From Cycas panzhihuaensis (taxonomy: Eukaryota; Cycadophyta): a stretch of 64,000 nucleotides of DNA. The DNA lies in NCBI GenBank assembly GCA_023213395.1, contig CM041465.1:31255741-31319740 (forward strand). Direction: 5' to 3'. How positions within the stretch are numbered: the stretch's first letter is position 1; each line of letters opens with the position of its first letter. The position numbers and the translations under genes were made by a program. The notes under the pieces are model-generated. The model was not told where the DNA came from. It did no database searches and saw only the letters and a program-made list of their open reading frames with translations. Below, one piece after another: positions 11,701 to 25,240 of the stretch.

Positions 11701-12925
11701 AAGTGGCAACAGGGCCTGGAGGAATTTTGAAGAATTTCAAGGGATAGGCTATCTGCAGGAGGGTCTCAATAAGATCAAAAGGATCCTCAGCAAGAGTTAT
11801 ATCCCCAGATCCCCGATGCAGGACTCGATGGTGTGGCCATTTAGCTCATCCGGGGAATACACTGTTAAGCAGGGCTACCAATTCCTTTGTCGTACAAGGG
11901 GGGATTTGAAAAACCCTATGCTGGAAGGCGTTTGGAGGCTTCCCATCATTCCAAAAATAGCTCTCTTTTGGTGGACCTGCCTCTGGTGCAAAATCCTCAC
12001 TGTGGACAACCTGAAGAGGCATGGATTCCTTATGGTGAATAGGTGTGTCCTATGCTGTAACGAGGAGGAATCCATCGACCACATCTTCCTTGAGTGCTCA
12101 TTCACAAGGGAGGTCTGGAGGTTGTTGCTCGGTAAGCTGGAAGTGTATTGGATCTTCTCGTATAAGATCTCCGACCTGTGGCTGGCATGGTAAAGCCCTT
12201 TCAAAAGTTTTACGCTTACCCGCATCTGGAAAAATACTCTCCCGATTTTGGCTTGGAACATCTGGAAAGAGAGGAACAGAAGGACTTTCCAAGGTAAAGA
12301 GTTGGATCATATGGGAGTCTTTAGCAGAGTCTGCTCGGACATCAAGGAGAGTGCTGGCAACGCCAAAGAGAAACGTATAACCCCGTCAGAAAATAGGATT
12401 CTCCTCAAATGGGGTATAGATCCAGAATTTACAGTATCTAAATCCCGAAGCACTAGATGGATTCCTCCGATAGAGCCATGGTTCAAAATCAATTTCGACG
12501 GGGCGGCAAAAGGAAACCTTGGGGAAGCTGGAGGTGGGGGGACTTGCAGGTACTGGAATGGCACCCTCATTTGGGCCTTTGCGGACTATTATGGTTCCCA
12601 AACCAATAACTATGCAGAAATGCATGCTATGATCAAAGCCCTTGACCTTGCCGTGAGGGGTCTCTGAGATTGGTGATTGAGAGGGACTCAGAGGTTGTCT
12701 TGAACTCGCTGAAAGGGGTGGCCTGAGGTTATGATTAATGATGCCAAAGACACTATTCAGGGCCTGTTGGAAGCTTGTATTAGACACACCCTAAGAGAAG
12801 GGAATAAAGCAGTAGATTTCTTAGCTAACTGGGGGGTGAAAAACAAGAGAGGGCAAGTGTGGAGAAGTGATTTCCCTGGAGACCTTCTGACTCTGGTAGA
12901 GAAGGATATGATTTGCAATAGCTAG
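8733..12925 (+). pseudogene. LINE ORF2: endonuclease, reverse transcriptase, RNase H (interrupted)
   Basis: The replication protein of a plant L1 element. An APE-type endonuclease begins at about 8,760 (LLCWNIRGLNAPSKQR), with LQETKM, AGDFN and the catalytic SDHSPLLL near 9,430. Reverse transcriptase spans about 10,080-10,950, with KAPGPDGFPPGFF, FRPISLCNV, DLTKAFDRVSW, GDPLSPFLF and the catalytic FVDDN (the usual residue before DD is alanine). After a frameshift near 10,966 come a linker and a zf-RVT-like region (WRLPIIPKIALFWW, then CVLC..H..C near 12,050). RNase H spans about 12,480-12,820 (INFDGAAKGN, AEMHAMIKAL, VIERDSE, and a His in HTLREGNKAVDFL). In-frame stops include TAG at 9,261, 9,306, 9,801, 11,153, 11,261 and 11,393 and TAA at 12,191. 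The start is ATG 8,733 or, more likely, ATG 8,754, which overlaps the ORF1 stop as ATGA. Confidence 0.93.
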
Positions 12926-13069
12926 CCGTGGGGCTTGTCACGGTAATTTGATTCTTTTTGCCTATTCCGTACATCACGGATAGCTCTCAGTTTTCTCCGG
13001 TATTGATGTACTAGGTTGTGGGATCCTATTTTCAAACCCACTTTAATTCATTTTACCTTATCAAAAAAA

Positions 13070-13085
13070 ATGTCGCATTCACATA
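13070..13085. repeat. Target-site duplication of the LINE, right copy
   Basis: ATGTCGCATTCACATA follows the TCAAAAAAAA tail. Its first A may be shared with the tail. It matches 6,936-6,951 exactly. Confidence 0.95.
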
Positions 13086-13347
13086 ATGTACAAGAAAATA
13101 AGTATTTGTGAATTATGATGAGCGAGATTTCCAAAGATGAATATGAGGCAGACTACTACAGTGTGAGAGAAAATATAATGGGTTAGATTTAGGATGAAGT
13201 ATGAGATAGATTGAGAAAAGTATGGTGAGTTAGCTTGGAACTTGTAAAAGAATAATATGAGATAGCTATAATGAGAGCAACTAAGTGACAATTGATTATG
13301 AATGATCACATTAGAAGGGGCTCCAGGATGACAATGTTCTAATACCA
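13086..13347 (-). other. Leader-like DNA ending in a primer-binding-site-like motif
   Basis: No gene is visible. On the minus strand, 13,336-13,347 reads TGGTATTAGAAC. This resembles the 12-base initiator-Met-tRNA primer site TGGTATCAGAGC used by the other elements here, with three substitutions. That would make the flanking DNA to the right a 5' LTR and this stretch the start of an internal region later split by the LINE. Confidence 0.35.
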
Positions 13348-13590
13348 CTTATTATGAACCTTGTTTAGAATTATAGGTAAATTCTTAGGTTCCAAAGAAT
13401 AGTTTAAAGTACACACATGTTTGAAAATAGAATAATAGCTAATCAACCAATTAATTTATTGATAAAAGAATAAATGATATTGAATGTTACATCAGAGAGA
13501 GTATTTATATGTATAGAATAGGCCTATTCATAAAACATTGTAACTATTTAAGGCACTCATTCACTTTAATAATTTAATTAATTAGCTTTA
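13348..13590 (-). repeat. Candidate LTR (minus strand), partner not found
   Basis: It lies directly next to the primer-site-like motif at 13,336-13,347. Read on the minus strand it contains a TATAAATAC box-like element (about 13,504) preceded by pyrimidine-rich DNA, as expected in an LTR promoter. No second copy is present in the window and its outer border is not defined, so this is a tentative call. Confidence 0.3.
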
Positions 13591-13594
13591 AGGA

Positions 13595-15363
13595 GGTTCG
13601 TAATGTATACCCAATGATTTTGAGAGTTTGAGAAGTTGCAAATCTGGTTAAGGCATGGACTGAGATGGTTGTAGTATATTCTTCATCATCTATTGGTGAT
13701 TCTAATGATTTCAAAACATGTTCATGTGGTTGTTTTGGAATATTTTCTTCCTCTTGTTTCTCATCCTATGTATCCTCGATGATAAATGATTATTTTTCAA
13801 AACATTGATGGTCCTTATACTATTTTTTATTACATATAAGGCATAACCCTTTTGACTTATTCTCATAAACTTCTTATGGTCATTTATCAAACAACTAGTG
13901 AGCGTGATATAATTGGGGCATGTGATGGTATTCTCTTATCTATAAATGGTCACATGGATTGTTGAAATGCCTTATTTTTTATTTTAATATGGCATGCTAG
14001 TCTTATGGCTTATGCAATTTATGTTTAATCTCATCTCAAAGTCTACTAATTTATAGTTCTAACATTTGTTCCTTACTTAGGTTCTTAACTTGTATGTAGA
14101 GGTATTGGTATATAGAGATATTCTAAAACTATACTATCTTATTGAACCTTTCTGAGTAGATTGGAATAGTCATTATCCTAAATATTATCATATTTAGTCT
14201 CAAGGTCCTTAAAAGAATAGTCCCAATCATGATTGAGTCCACTAACCTATTAGATATGTGATAACAATTATGAGAAGTATTTAATTTTTGGGATCTTTAT
14301 TAGTATGGTTTTCCCATCAATATTTCCTTAGGGGGATCCAAGGGGGGCGACAACACCTCTTGGCTATGAGGGGAGCAGGGGGTAATGGAACACCCCCCTA
14401 CAAGTGGGGGTTCAAGAGCGATAGCCCCCAAAGCAAAAAGTTAGGGCTCAAAACCTATCAAATTATAAAGCGAATCTAGGTTGTTCATAAAAAATATATA
14501 AATCTAATAACTACGATTGATATGCCTTTTTTGTAGCCTATTTTTATGTTAATTGTATCACATTATATTTTATTGCATAACATTATAAATGGATAGTTGT
14601 TGGTTATTACTACTGTAAAAATTTTATGGTGACTACATATACAATCTTTCATTCTTAACTAATGAAGATTGATACCTTTCCTATGTGGATGTTTCCCAAG
14701 CACTCCACTAGGATTTCACCATGTTAAAATCTATGTACTAGGTAATGTATATGCTTTCTTATGTATGTTGAATAATATCTAGTTTTAGATACTTACATTT
14801 ATTATAGTTTCAAATCCTTGTTATTATTGTAATATAGTTAAATCTTGGTGGTTGGTTTTGGTTATTTAGACCATGTTTTCTCAATATAACCTTTATCTTC
14901 ACCCACTAATACCACTGGTAAGGCTTAGATTCCATATGCAGAGAGGCTATTGATATCCCTTTATCCTTTAGGAGATAGTGAATGACAAAGTATTGTTCCA
15001 TTTGTGACACCCAAGTTTGAATGCCGTTACTATTGAATTTTTTTAGCTCTACCTTTAGAAAAAAGGTAAGCCTCTCTTATCTGTTATCATGGTGATCATC
15101 ATCCATGCCCTTGTTATGATATCCTTATTGAGATGTATTATCCAAATTGAGTTTCTTTTTTCCTTTATGGTGGTAGTCATTCTCCTTAACTTGGTTATCC
15201 TTGGTGAAAATTTTCTCTAGCAAGGAAGTCATATTTGATAATTGAAGGGCTAAATAATTTTAGTGTGTTATACCTCTTGAAGCTTAACATCCATTTCCCC
15301 TCTTAATGAGATGATTAAATCATTGAGTTTAATGCTCCAATCATGGTTGATTTTAGAAGCCAT
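13595..15363 (-). pseudogene. Gypsy-type gag and protease remnant, split by a solo LTR
   Basis: Minus-strand remnant of a Ty3/gypsy polyprotein. From an ATG at 15,363 (M-A-S-K-I-N-H-D-W-S) the decayed frame passes through WVSQMEQYFVIH and ASLHMESKPYQWY (about 14,920-15,000), the signature of the retrotransposon gag domain. A solo LTR then interrupts it at 14,248-14,886. The frame resumes with a zinc knuckle, G-L-C-L-I-C-N-K-K..Y-K-D-H-Q-C-F-E-K, near 13,850. It ends in a segment resembling the N-terminal side of the aspartic protease (SVHALTRFATSQTLKIIGYT, about 13,600-13,660). Reverse transcriptase and integrase are absent. Multiple stops and shifts make it non-functional. The primer-site-like motif at 16,291-16,302 is in the right place to be its 5' end, about 930 bp upstream of the ATG. 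Confidence 0.72.
14243..14891 (+). mobile_element. Solo LTR of copia family I with TSD TAACC
   Basis: The 639-bp LTR at 14,248-14,886 is flanked by perfect 5-bp duplications TAACC (14,243-14,247 and 14,887-14,891). It aligns along its length with the two LTRs of copia I (41,468-42,104 and 46,138-46,809). Shared landmarks include GATATGTGATAAC at the start, GGGCTCAAAACCTATCAAATT in the middle and a GACCATGTTTTC-like end. Solo LTRs with intact duplications arise by recombination between the two LTRs of a complete insertion, so a whole family I element once sat inside this gypsy gag. Confidence 0.92.
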
Positions 15364-16302
15364 TTTCCTTCTTGAACTTAATTCAATATTTGCTTGTGAA
15401 TATGGGTTCTTAAGGATGTTAGGCCCTTAGTGGGTGTCCTTTAATTGTTGTCTCACTTATTTTATAATTAGGCAATATGGTTTTATTTATTTATTTTTGT
15501 CATTTATAATTGACTAACTAATCTCCTTTTTTTTTTTTTCTTTTTTTTTTTTTATCGATTGATTGACTGACTAATTGTGTGCACACAAACTGATGATAAA
15601 CTAATTGGACATACTAGTTTCTACAAATTAATGATGATTGGCTCATTGACTAACTAGGTATGCACAGACCACTAACAAACTAACTAGGTACGCTAGGTCT
15701 ATGATTATCTAGTTTGTAGGCCCTTCAATATACTGATCTTAGTTGTAAATAACATCAACTTGAAAAGGCTAATTCTCTACTCTATAGTCATATTACCTTT
15801 TCTCTAGGATGCGTGGAGAGTAACATCCTAGAGCTAATCACTTACCAGTGCACTATAAATTATAGGTAGCCAATAGGTTTCCTATAATTACCTATACTAG
15901 AAAGGCCTACCTAGGGAGTCCTCCTATATACCTGTAGGTGTGTGGAGGTACAATTTCATAGTTGAGTTCTATCTAAGGCTTGGTTTAGGAGTGTGATCTC
16001 TAGTCCTTCACATAAGAGGTAAAGAATCCACAATATGCTTAACCCAAAATGATAGATTATTGTGATATTTATAAATCCCCAACATACGGTCTCTATCTAA
16101 ATGCAAAGGAAAACTGTTTGGTGGTAGCATTAGGGTAGCTACCCCATTATAGTGATGTATATCTCTAGAAAGTAGGAGTAACTAAGCATAATTCAAAATG
16201 AGAATAAATACTGATAGAAATAAAAACTGATGGAACAAAAAAAACTAACTATTCAATATATTTGTCTATCTCACAAGCCATAGATCAATCGCTTTGATAC
16301 CA
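15364..16302 (-). other. Gypsy leader region with primer-binding-site-like motif
   Basis: No coding potential. On the minus strand 16,291-16,302 reads TGGTATCAAAGC, one base from the initiator-Met-tRNA primer site seen in the other elements. About 930 bp of leader separates it from the gag ATG at 15,363. A T-rich run occupies 15,526-15,555. The corresponding 5' LTR should begin at about 16,303 and extend to the right, possibly into the microsatellite, but its outer end is not identifiable. Confidence 0.45.
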
Positions 16303-16472
16303 CTTAGAATAGACTTTACTCTAACAATTGCTAAATCATCCAATGAAAGTTGAATTCTCTTCAAAAAAAATGCACAAGGACAAGTTCACTTTGTTTTATT
16401 AGGCCACTTTAAAGGGGTAATATCTAATACGTAATATCTCAATGCTTAAATATATCCTTTACAAGACTGGAA

Positions 16473-17652
<1,180 letters not shown>

Positions 17653-20545
17653 ACTGCTAAGGCTACTCATCCCTCTTGACTAATGCATGTGGGACAATTA
17701 CAATAAGAGACTAGTGAAGATGAAGAAGGAGAAGAAGATACATTAAAGAGAGAAAGGAGGAATATAGATGTATTGAAAGGGGGTTGGGTACATAACATTA
17801 TTTAGACCCCCCATGTTTTATTGTTGTGAATGTAAACCTCTATAGAGTTCTATTAATTATTGTTATATGTGAGCTTTATAACTTAAAATCATTGATGTAT
17901 TCTAGCTAAAGGAGTCATTGATAATAGTATCTAATGAATTGTTTTGGCTAAAGAATCAATGATATAATAGATATTAATTTTGGAGGCTTATATAATTTAA
18001 CTTCCTTTGTTAGTTATGGATGGAAGTTGGCATGAATACCACTTCCTTTACATGATGTTTATGATTAATTATTTGTTTAAATATTATTAATAAGAATTTT
18101 ACATAATAAAAGGTGAGATTGACACATGTTTCTAAACATTGCTAGCCAAGGAGTATAACTTGTTCCTGAATATTGAGCTTTATGACATTAAACGGTCAGG
18201 TAGTTCAACTTGCTCCCAAGACACACATTAGATAAAGACCTATTTAATGCGAATGAGCCATGCGTATGAAGATATCACCTAGACGGCTAGCATACATAGT
18301 AGTTGGTTACCCATGTGATTCAATGTATGGTGATATCTTTATATGTACGCCAACATCATTTTCTAATGAAATAGATTAATAATTAGAGAATAGAGGTTAC
18401 ATTTAATATAGTTTTTATTACAAAAAATTTAACATTATGGGGGGATATTAGAATATAATATTTAATTTTTAAAGGGTCTTATGTTTATTATTTAATATAA
18501 GGGACATTGTATTAAAATGTTAGCCATAATTGGGGTTAGTTGTAATTTAATGTTATAATCCTAGCTATGTGTGGCCTATTATGCACACACCAGATTGTAA
18601 TGTCATTGTAATATTGATCATGCATGGTACCATATGTCACCTTGCATGATCAACTCATCATATTCTTAAAAAATAGTTTTACATTACTATATGTACACAT
18701 TCGATATTCAATTTAATATGAATGAATATATATTAGTACTTTGTTTATTATTTTCTATTTTTACTTTTGAATATCAATTATGTGCATTCTTCATCTTTTA
18801 GAAAGTGTCAATAGGCAAAGTTATAATCTTTGGTTTCATAGAGGATTTAGTTCTAGTTACAGTTTATATAGAAAAGTAGTTGTTGATATGGTTGGTGTAT
18901 CAAAAATATTATGGGCATTAATTATAAACCATTAAATATTATTATCTAGCATCAAGTATACAATAAAATTATGCTATAACAACTTGGAAGGAGTCTGATT
19001 TATATTACATATATATTGAGGACTACTTAGTAGGTAACTTGGTGAGTATTTTTTTTTACTTGTCTTTTCATTTTTATTTACTCTTATAGCTTGACATGGA
19101 ATAAATACTAGTACAAAAAGTCAATTAGAGGTGTTTATTGGCATAGTAAGAGAGATAGATACTTATTTTATAAAAATAAAATATTAAAATTAAAGTGGGC
19201 TTATCTAAATTCCCTCATCCTAATGATGACTATCCTTCTCTCCATGTCTTTTTTTTGATAGAATCTTTGTTTTCTTTAATTCATAATGTGGTGTTATACT
19301 TGCATGTTTTGATCTAATACAATTATAGAAGTCAATTACAGATATGATGGATTATTAATTTTAATTATTAGAAGTCAATTTTATTCTTATTAAGGAGTAG
19401 GTGTCTTATTATTATTATTATTAAAAGTCTATTTTATTATTATTAGGAAGTTAGTTTTCAAGAAGGTGATCAATTTTGACACTTATAAATAAAGGATTAT
19501 TATTTATTTATAAATAATCTTTTGTGAGTTAATTCATTTAGAGTATCTTAATTCATTTAATCAATTAATTCAATTTAAGATCACTTCAAGTAGTATTAGA
19601 GATTCATTTTTTATTTATCTAAGATATGCGCTTTCAAGAGTATAAATAGAAGAATTTCAAAAAATAGTCACAAAATTGGGTTGATTAAGCCTCTTTCACA
19701 AATTTTGAGTGGTTATATAATAGAGTTTAGAAATAAATTATGAGAATTATAGGAAATTTAATTTCAGTCTATTGTTTATTACTATCTTTAAGGTTTACAA
19801 TCTACTACTAGAATTTTAAACATCATAATTTTGGTTGCAAGTGTCTAATTAACTTCAATTTTTTTGGAAATTGTATTGTAATATATACTTTCTATTGGAA
19901 ATGATTTTAGATCTATTAGATATCAATGTAAAACATTATCAATATTTTAGTAATAGGTATTGTTGCAGTTTTTAAATACCCTAATTGTGACCCATCTTAA
20001 AAGGGCCACAACTTTTGTGACATATATCATAATTCACTTTTATCTGAACTATTAGGATTTTGGTCTAGAGGGCTTCATTTTAAGCTATAATTATTAGATT
20101 AATATTTATATATGAACAAATTGGATAGGTGAGTCATCAAGAATTATTAAAGTCCTAAATGGACTTATAACATATATCATAGGAGTTATTACAGTCCTAA
20201 ATAAGGTGATGACAAGTGCCAATTAGTTACAGATTCTTTCATGGACTGTTACTGAATCAAAGTATATATTAATGTGTACCATATGTGATATTGTATTGTA
20301 CAATGGAGGGGTCATTCTAAATAAATTAAAATTAATGTTATTGGTAGACCAATTCTACTTAGTATTTTCTTATCTTTTTTATGTAATATTATGTGATTGT
20401 TTATTAGTTCTATATTCAATTCTTAAATCTCATATTTTGTATTACAGTGGGTCACTATTATTGGTTGTAGATTAATTTTGTAATCCAATAGTGTATGAAA
20501 TATTATAGGTTTGAATAAATTCTGCTAAATTTATTAATTCTATTG
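17653..20545. other. Unassigned AT-rich DNA
   Basis: No protein domain is recognisable on either strand. A TATAAATAG box-like element at about 19,641 lies in a stretch (19,300-19,960) whose composition resembles an LTR, but no second copy, primer site or target duplication is visible. A short (ATT)n run occurs near 19,410. An open frame of 67 codons at 20,272-20,475 matches no family I know. Confidence 0.5.
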
Positions 20546-21004
20546 TGTTAGAAGAAGGGTTTACATGAAGTAGGAAATACATGTAATAATTATCAAATAA
20601 ATAATACTAAATCATTCTTAAATTACAAATAGATCTAACAGGTAGAAAACCCCCTAATGGAAACAAAAAACCACCTCCTAAATATAATATTTTATAATAA
20701 TAATTAAGAATACTTTACAGAATAATTATGGTGAGGATCTCATCCTCCCTCTTTTGTTTTATATCAACCAACCAACCTACATAGCCTTACACAAGCCAAT
20801 CCATACTTTATTTGTCTATCCTTACACCAACCAACTTGACCACACTAAATATGCATGAGGATGATTTAGATAGAAATACGAGTATAGTTCGTTGAAATGG
20901 ATGATTGTCTATTTCACCAAACTTATAGTGATAAATTAACTTTTAATTAAATAAATAATAACTTTAGAAAATGTAATATTAGAAAAACATTAATATTTTT
21001 AACA
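20546..21004 (-). repeat. 3' LTR of copia element E (459 bp)
   Basis: On the minus strand it begins TGTTAAAAATATT directly after the polypurine run AAAGGGGGA (21,005-21,013) and ends CTAACA. It pairs with the LTR at 26,869-27,690. With the inserted TRIM and its duplicated target removed, that partner is also exactly 459 bp. Confidence 0.92.
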
Positions 21005-21059
21005 TCCCCCTTTAATATTAACTTTTATACAATAGTAGATATAGTAGATAGAGAAAAAG

Positions 21060-24000
21060 ATAAGAAAGAAGATAAAGAAGACTTTATCATGGTGATACCC
21101 CTTTGATAAAGACTTCTTTAATCTTTATTAATTATCAATGATATGCAAGTCTGTAGGATAATAAGATAAGTTAATAGTATCATCACTAATAAGATGACAA
21201 ATAAAATATTGATGTAATTCTATATGCTTTGTACTAGAATGTATAACATAATTAGTAGTTATAGATATCGCACCTTTATTATTAACATTTATTTTAATGG
21301 AAGAGTTAGGAAACAAACCAAGATCACTTAATAGAGCTTTAATCCAGAGTGATTCTTTATTAGCTTCAACCAGTAATCGATATTCAACTTTAGTCATAGA
21401 TAAGGCTAATGCTTACACTTTTTTACTAAACCAAGTGATTGGTGAAGAATCTAGAAAGAAAATATAACTGACTGTATATTTACAATCATCAGAGTCTTCT
21501 ACCCAATCAAAATTTATATAACCTATCAATTACAGGTTAGAATTACAATAATTATATGTTAGACCATAGAATATTATACCTTATAAATACCGTAAAATCT
21601 ATTTAGCTACTTTTTAGTGTGATTTGTGAGGCTTTTGCATGTATATAGAACATAAGGCAACAACATAGGAGATATTTGGATTGATATAGGTTAGGTAAAT
21701 AATACTACCTATGAGCTGACCATAAGTTATAGGATCACAAAATGGTGTTTAATAATCAATGGATAACTTTACATCTGATTGTAAAGGGTTTGGAGCTAGT
21801 TTGGAAATTTTCATATTAAATCTTTTTATTAGGTAAAGAATATGTTTGGGTTATGAAGTAATGATTTTAGACTTAGATTGATAAATTTGTAGACCTAGAA
21901 AGTAGTGTAACAGAGCTAAGTCTATTATTTCAAACTTGTTCATTAAAATGGATTTTATTTCATGAATACTAGAAGTTAAAGATCTGATTACGATTATATC
22001 ATCTACATAAATAATTAGGATGGTAATATTATTGTTTTCTCTTAGAAAATAGAGATTAGGATTATTAATACACTTAGTATATCCATTCTGTATAAGATAG
22101 TCATTAATTTTGATGTACCAAGCTTGAAGAGTTGGTTTAGACCATATAATCATTTTTTCAACTCACAGATAAGATTAAGGTTACAAACAAAGCTAGTGGG
22201 TTATTTTAACTAAATTTCTTCTTTAAGATCACCATTTAAGAAGGCACTTTTAACATTCATATAATGAATCTTCTAGCCAAATTTAGCTGCTAAGGTAATA
22301 ATGGTTTTGATTATATTCATCTTAGCTATGGGAGCAAAAGTTTCGATATAATTGATATCATCAACTTGGGAGAAACCTTTGGGTACTAAATGAGCCTTAT
22401 GCTTTTCAATCATACCTTCTAAGTTAAATTTATTTTAGTAAACCCATTTGTAGTCTACCAAGTTCTTTTTGGGGAGAAGTATAACTAGATCCCAAGTTAA
22501 ATTCTTTTTAAGAGCATCAAATTCAACTTGTATGGCTTGCTACCATATGAGATTGTTACTTACTTCATTAAAGATTTTTTGGGTCATCATTGGTCATGAC
22601 TTTGACCATTAGAGAAAAATTAGTATGAAGTTTCTGGGAATGAGTTCTTCTAATATCTGATGGATTACCAACATTAAAACTAACATCAACAAGAGTTTTC
22701 TATGCCTAAACAAGTTGTTTATTATTATTAATTAGTTGATCAAGGGAAGTTGGCTAACTAGATGTAGATGAGTCAGACATAGTAGGTTTAGTTAAAGTCT
22801 AATTTTAGACTTAAGTGGATAAAGACTTGATTATTTTAGAGTTAATTTATTTATCTAAGGGGTCAACTAAGTAAGTATTAGTTAATAAGTTCTCAACATA
22901 AAGTTCTATATAAGTGGTTTTTAATGAAGATCCTTCTTCATCAAATATAACATCATGTAGGATCAAAATCTTGTGCATGATTAGATCAGGTAGCTTATAA
23001 GCTTTACTTTTCTTTACTGTAACTAATGAAGATAAATTTAGAACTTTTGGGGTTGAGTTTCTATCATTTCTCCTTTGGAACATGCCCCTAAGTAATGCTT
23101 CCAAAGATTATAAGGTGTTTTATAGAAAGTTTATGACCAGAACACTTCTGTTCTAGTGTAACATTCTATAAAGACTTACTAGGTAAATGATTTAAAAGAT
23201 AGTTAGAGTAAGATATTAGTTTATCCCATAACTTTAGATCAAGACCTTTTACGTGTATCATACATCTGGTCATCTCTACAAGGGTACAATTCTTGTGTTT
23301 AGTAACATCGTTCTATTGAGAGGTATAAGTAATGGAATGTTGGAACCGTATTTCATGTTTTATACAATATAAAGTAAACTTATTACTTAAGTATTCTTTA
23401 GTGTTATCAAACCTAAAGATTTTTATTTTAGAGTTAATTTAGTTTTTAATTAATGTTTTAAACTTAATAAATATGTCAAATACATGGTTTCTTATTTTGA
23501 GTATATAAACCCAATATTTCTTAGAAAAATCATCGATAAAGGTGACAGAGTATCTACTTCTAGAGTATGAAGGTACTTAGAAGGGGCAACAAATGTCTGA
23601 ATGAATGAGTTTCAGTGGATCTTTTACTCTAAATGAATTCTAATATGGAAATGGATCTATATGTTTCTTGCCTGTTATACAGGTTTTGAAAACACCATAG
23701 ACAATAGTTGGGGGAGAAGCCCATGTAACATATCATTCTTATTTAGATACTAAAGTTTATCATAGCTTGTATGGTCAAATCGAGTATACCATAGCTTACT
23801 AACTAGGTTAGATTTAGCTATAAAGGTACTAAAAGATTTTGTTTTGGAATGTTGTAGGTTAGTTAGGTTATAGAGACATGTTTATGATCGACAGGTCTTG
23901 AAGCGATTGATTTAAACTTATTTAAAGGTTATTTAATGATAAATCTATCTTTCTAGAATTCCATAATGAGTTTCTGGAGTATTTGATAGACTCAAATAAG

Positions 24001-25240
24001 ATTCAATAATAATTTAAGAATGTAAAATATATCCTTGATAGAATTATCTTTCAAAGAAACATCTCCTATTCCTTTGACTTTCAGTTGAAAGTAGCTTCTA
24101 AAAAAGATTTTCTCTTCAGAGTTAAGATTATTAGAATGGTATGTTGACGAGTATTTTTAGTGTCCCATTATATGATAGGATGCATCATAATTAAGAATCC
24201 ACATAGGTGGCTAAGTAGTTAGGGTTGAAAAGGCTAATGTGGTAGTAGTTAGGGAATGGCTAGGATTATGGGATCGAGATTAGATCCCCTTAGAAGCTTT
24301 CTAATCTTTAAAAGCAATTCTATTTCTGTAAATATCAATGGTATACCCCTTTTTATGGCAATAAGCACAACTGACATCCTAATTAGAGTTAGAATTAATA
24401 GTATTCTATTTTTGGGATGACTATTTAGAGATATTCTAGCCTTTTGGTGGTCTAGAATACTTAGTATTATGATGAAAATTATTTGAAGAAGAAGAAGAAC
24501 CTCTATGAGGTTTTTTGAACTTAGGGTTACTATTATGATTTTGATGGCTGTTTTGATGTTTAAACTTGTTTAGTGGTTTTGACTTTGAAAAAAAGCTTGT
24601 GAGGGATTTTGTAACTTTCTAGTTTGAATGAACATTGTCTGGTATTTAACCAACTAGTTTGTTAATTGATTGAATGTAATTAGAGGGTAATTGGCTTGCT
24701 ACTTAGTAGTTTTAAACTAATTAAAGTGTTTGGGTCATTTATTGATGGTAAGACAGATGAGTATATTATCATCTTTGGCATGAGTGATAGTTTCAATTTT
24801 ATCACTTACTTTGGTTGAAGATTTAATGCAATTTCCCAGGTCTTTGTTAATAAGTTAAAGTTTTGATAAGAAGTCTTCAACTTTTGAGAAATATTTATAA
24901 TTTAAGTCATACATTTATTATTTTAAAACAACTAGTTGTTGTGTATTGACTTGTCGTATTTTTTCTTGAGTGAATTCCAAACTGTGTCAAGATCATCTAT
25001 TTCAGAGAACTACTGACTTATGTCTAGTGAGAGAGAGGTTAGGATGGTGCCTAGGGCTCTATCATAATTCATCAAGTAAACCATATAGGCTTTTGATGAA
25101 GTGTCTATTAGTTTTACAAATTCTCTTATAACATATCACCATATCTTTTGTTGCTTTAGATGATGGGATATACAAGCTTTCTAGTCAACATAATTTGAGC
25201 ATGTTAAAATTGTAAATGAAGGATAGGAGACTGTCTCAGA
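21060..25240 (-). pseudogene. Copia E gag-pol polyprotein (decayed)
   Basis: Read on the minus strand from right to left. Gag remnants lie at 24,700-25,240, with a zinc knuckle C-A-Y-C-H-K-K-G at about 24,345-24,370 whose downstream His and Cys are replaced. The protease active-site region (WILNYDASYHIM, about 24,190) has lost its D-(S/T)-G. Integrase remnants span about 22,850-23,900, including HILHDVIFDE-like C-terminal text. Reverse transcriptase spans about 21,850-22,560 and keeps an intact YVDD (about 22,000) followed by HYFLGLQI. RNase H spans about 21,128-21,400 (MTKVEYRLLVEANKE, STKHIELHQYF). All domains are in copia order (integrase before reverse transcriptase). The reading frame is broken many times. 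The exact start is not determinable. Confidence 0.82.

Larger units (their letters stand above)
6952..13069 (+). mobile_element. Full-length L1-type LINE (6,118 bp)
   Basis: A non-LTR retrotransposon bounded by 16-bp target-site duplications and ending in a short A-run. It has a 5' leader of about 390 bp, an ORF1 with a CCHC zinc knuckle, and an ORF2 with endonuclease, reverse transcriptase, a zinc-binding region and RNase H, followed by a 3' tail of about 145 bp. The order and the C-terminal RNase H are typical of plant L1-like elements. Because the 5' GC-rich leader is present it appears not to be 5'-truncated, which is uncommon for LINE copies. Both reading frames carry in-frame stops and at least one frameshift, so this copy cannot move by itself. 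Confidence 0.95.

Noticed and set aside
19480-19525. Small imperfect inverted repeat around TTATTATTTATT
   Set aside because: Weak, AT-only and expected by chance at this composition.
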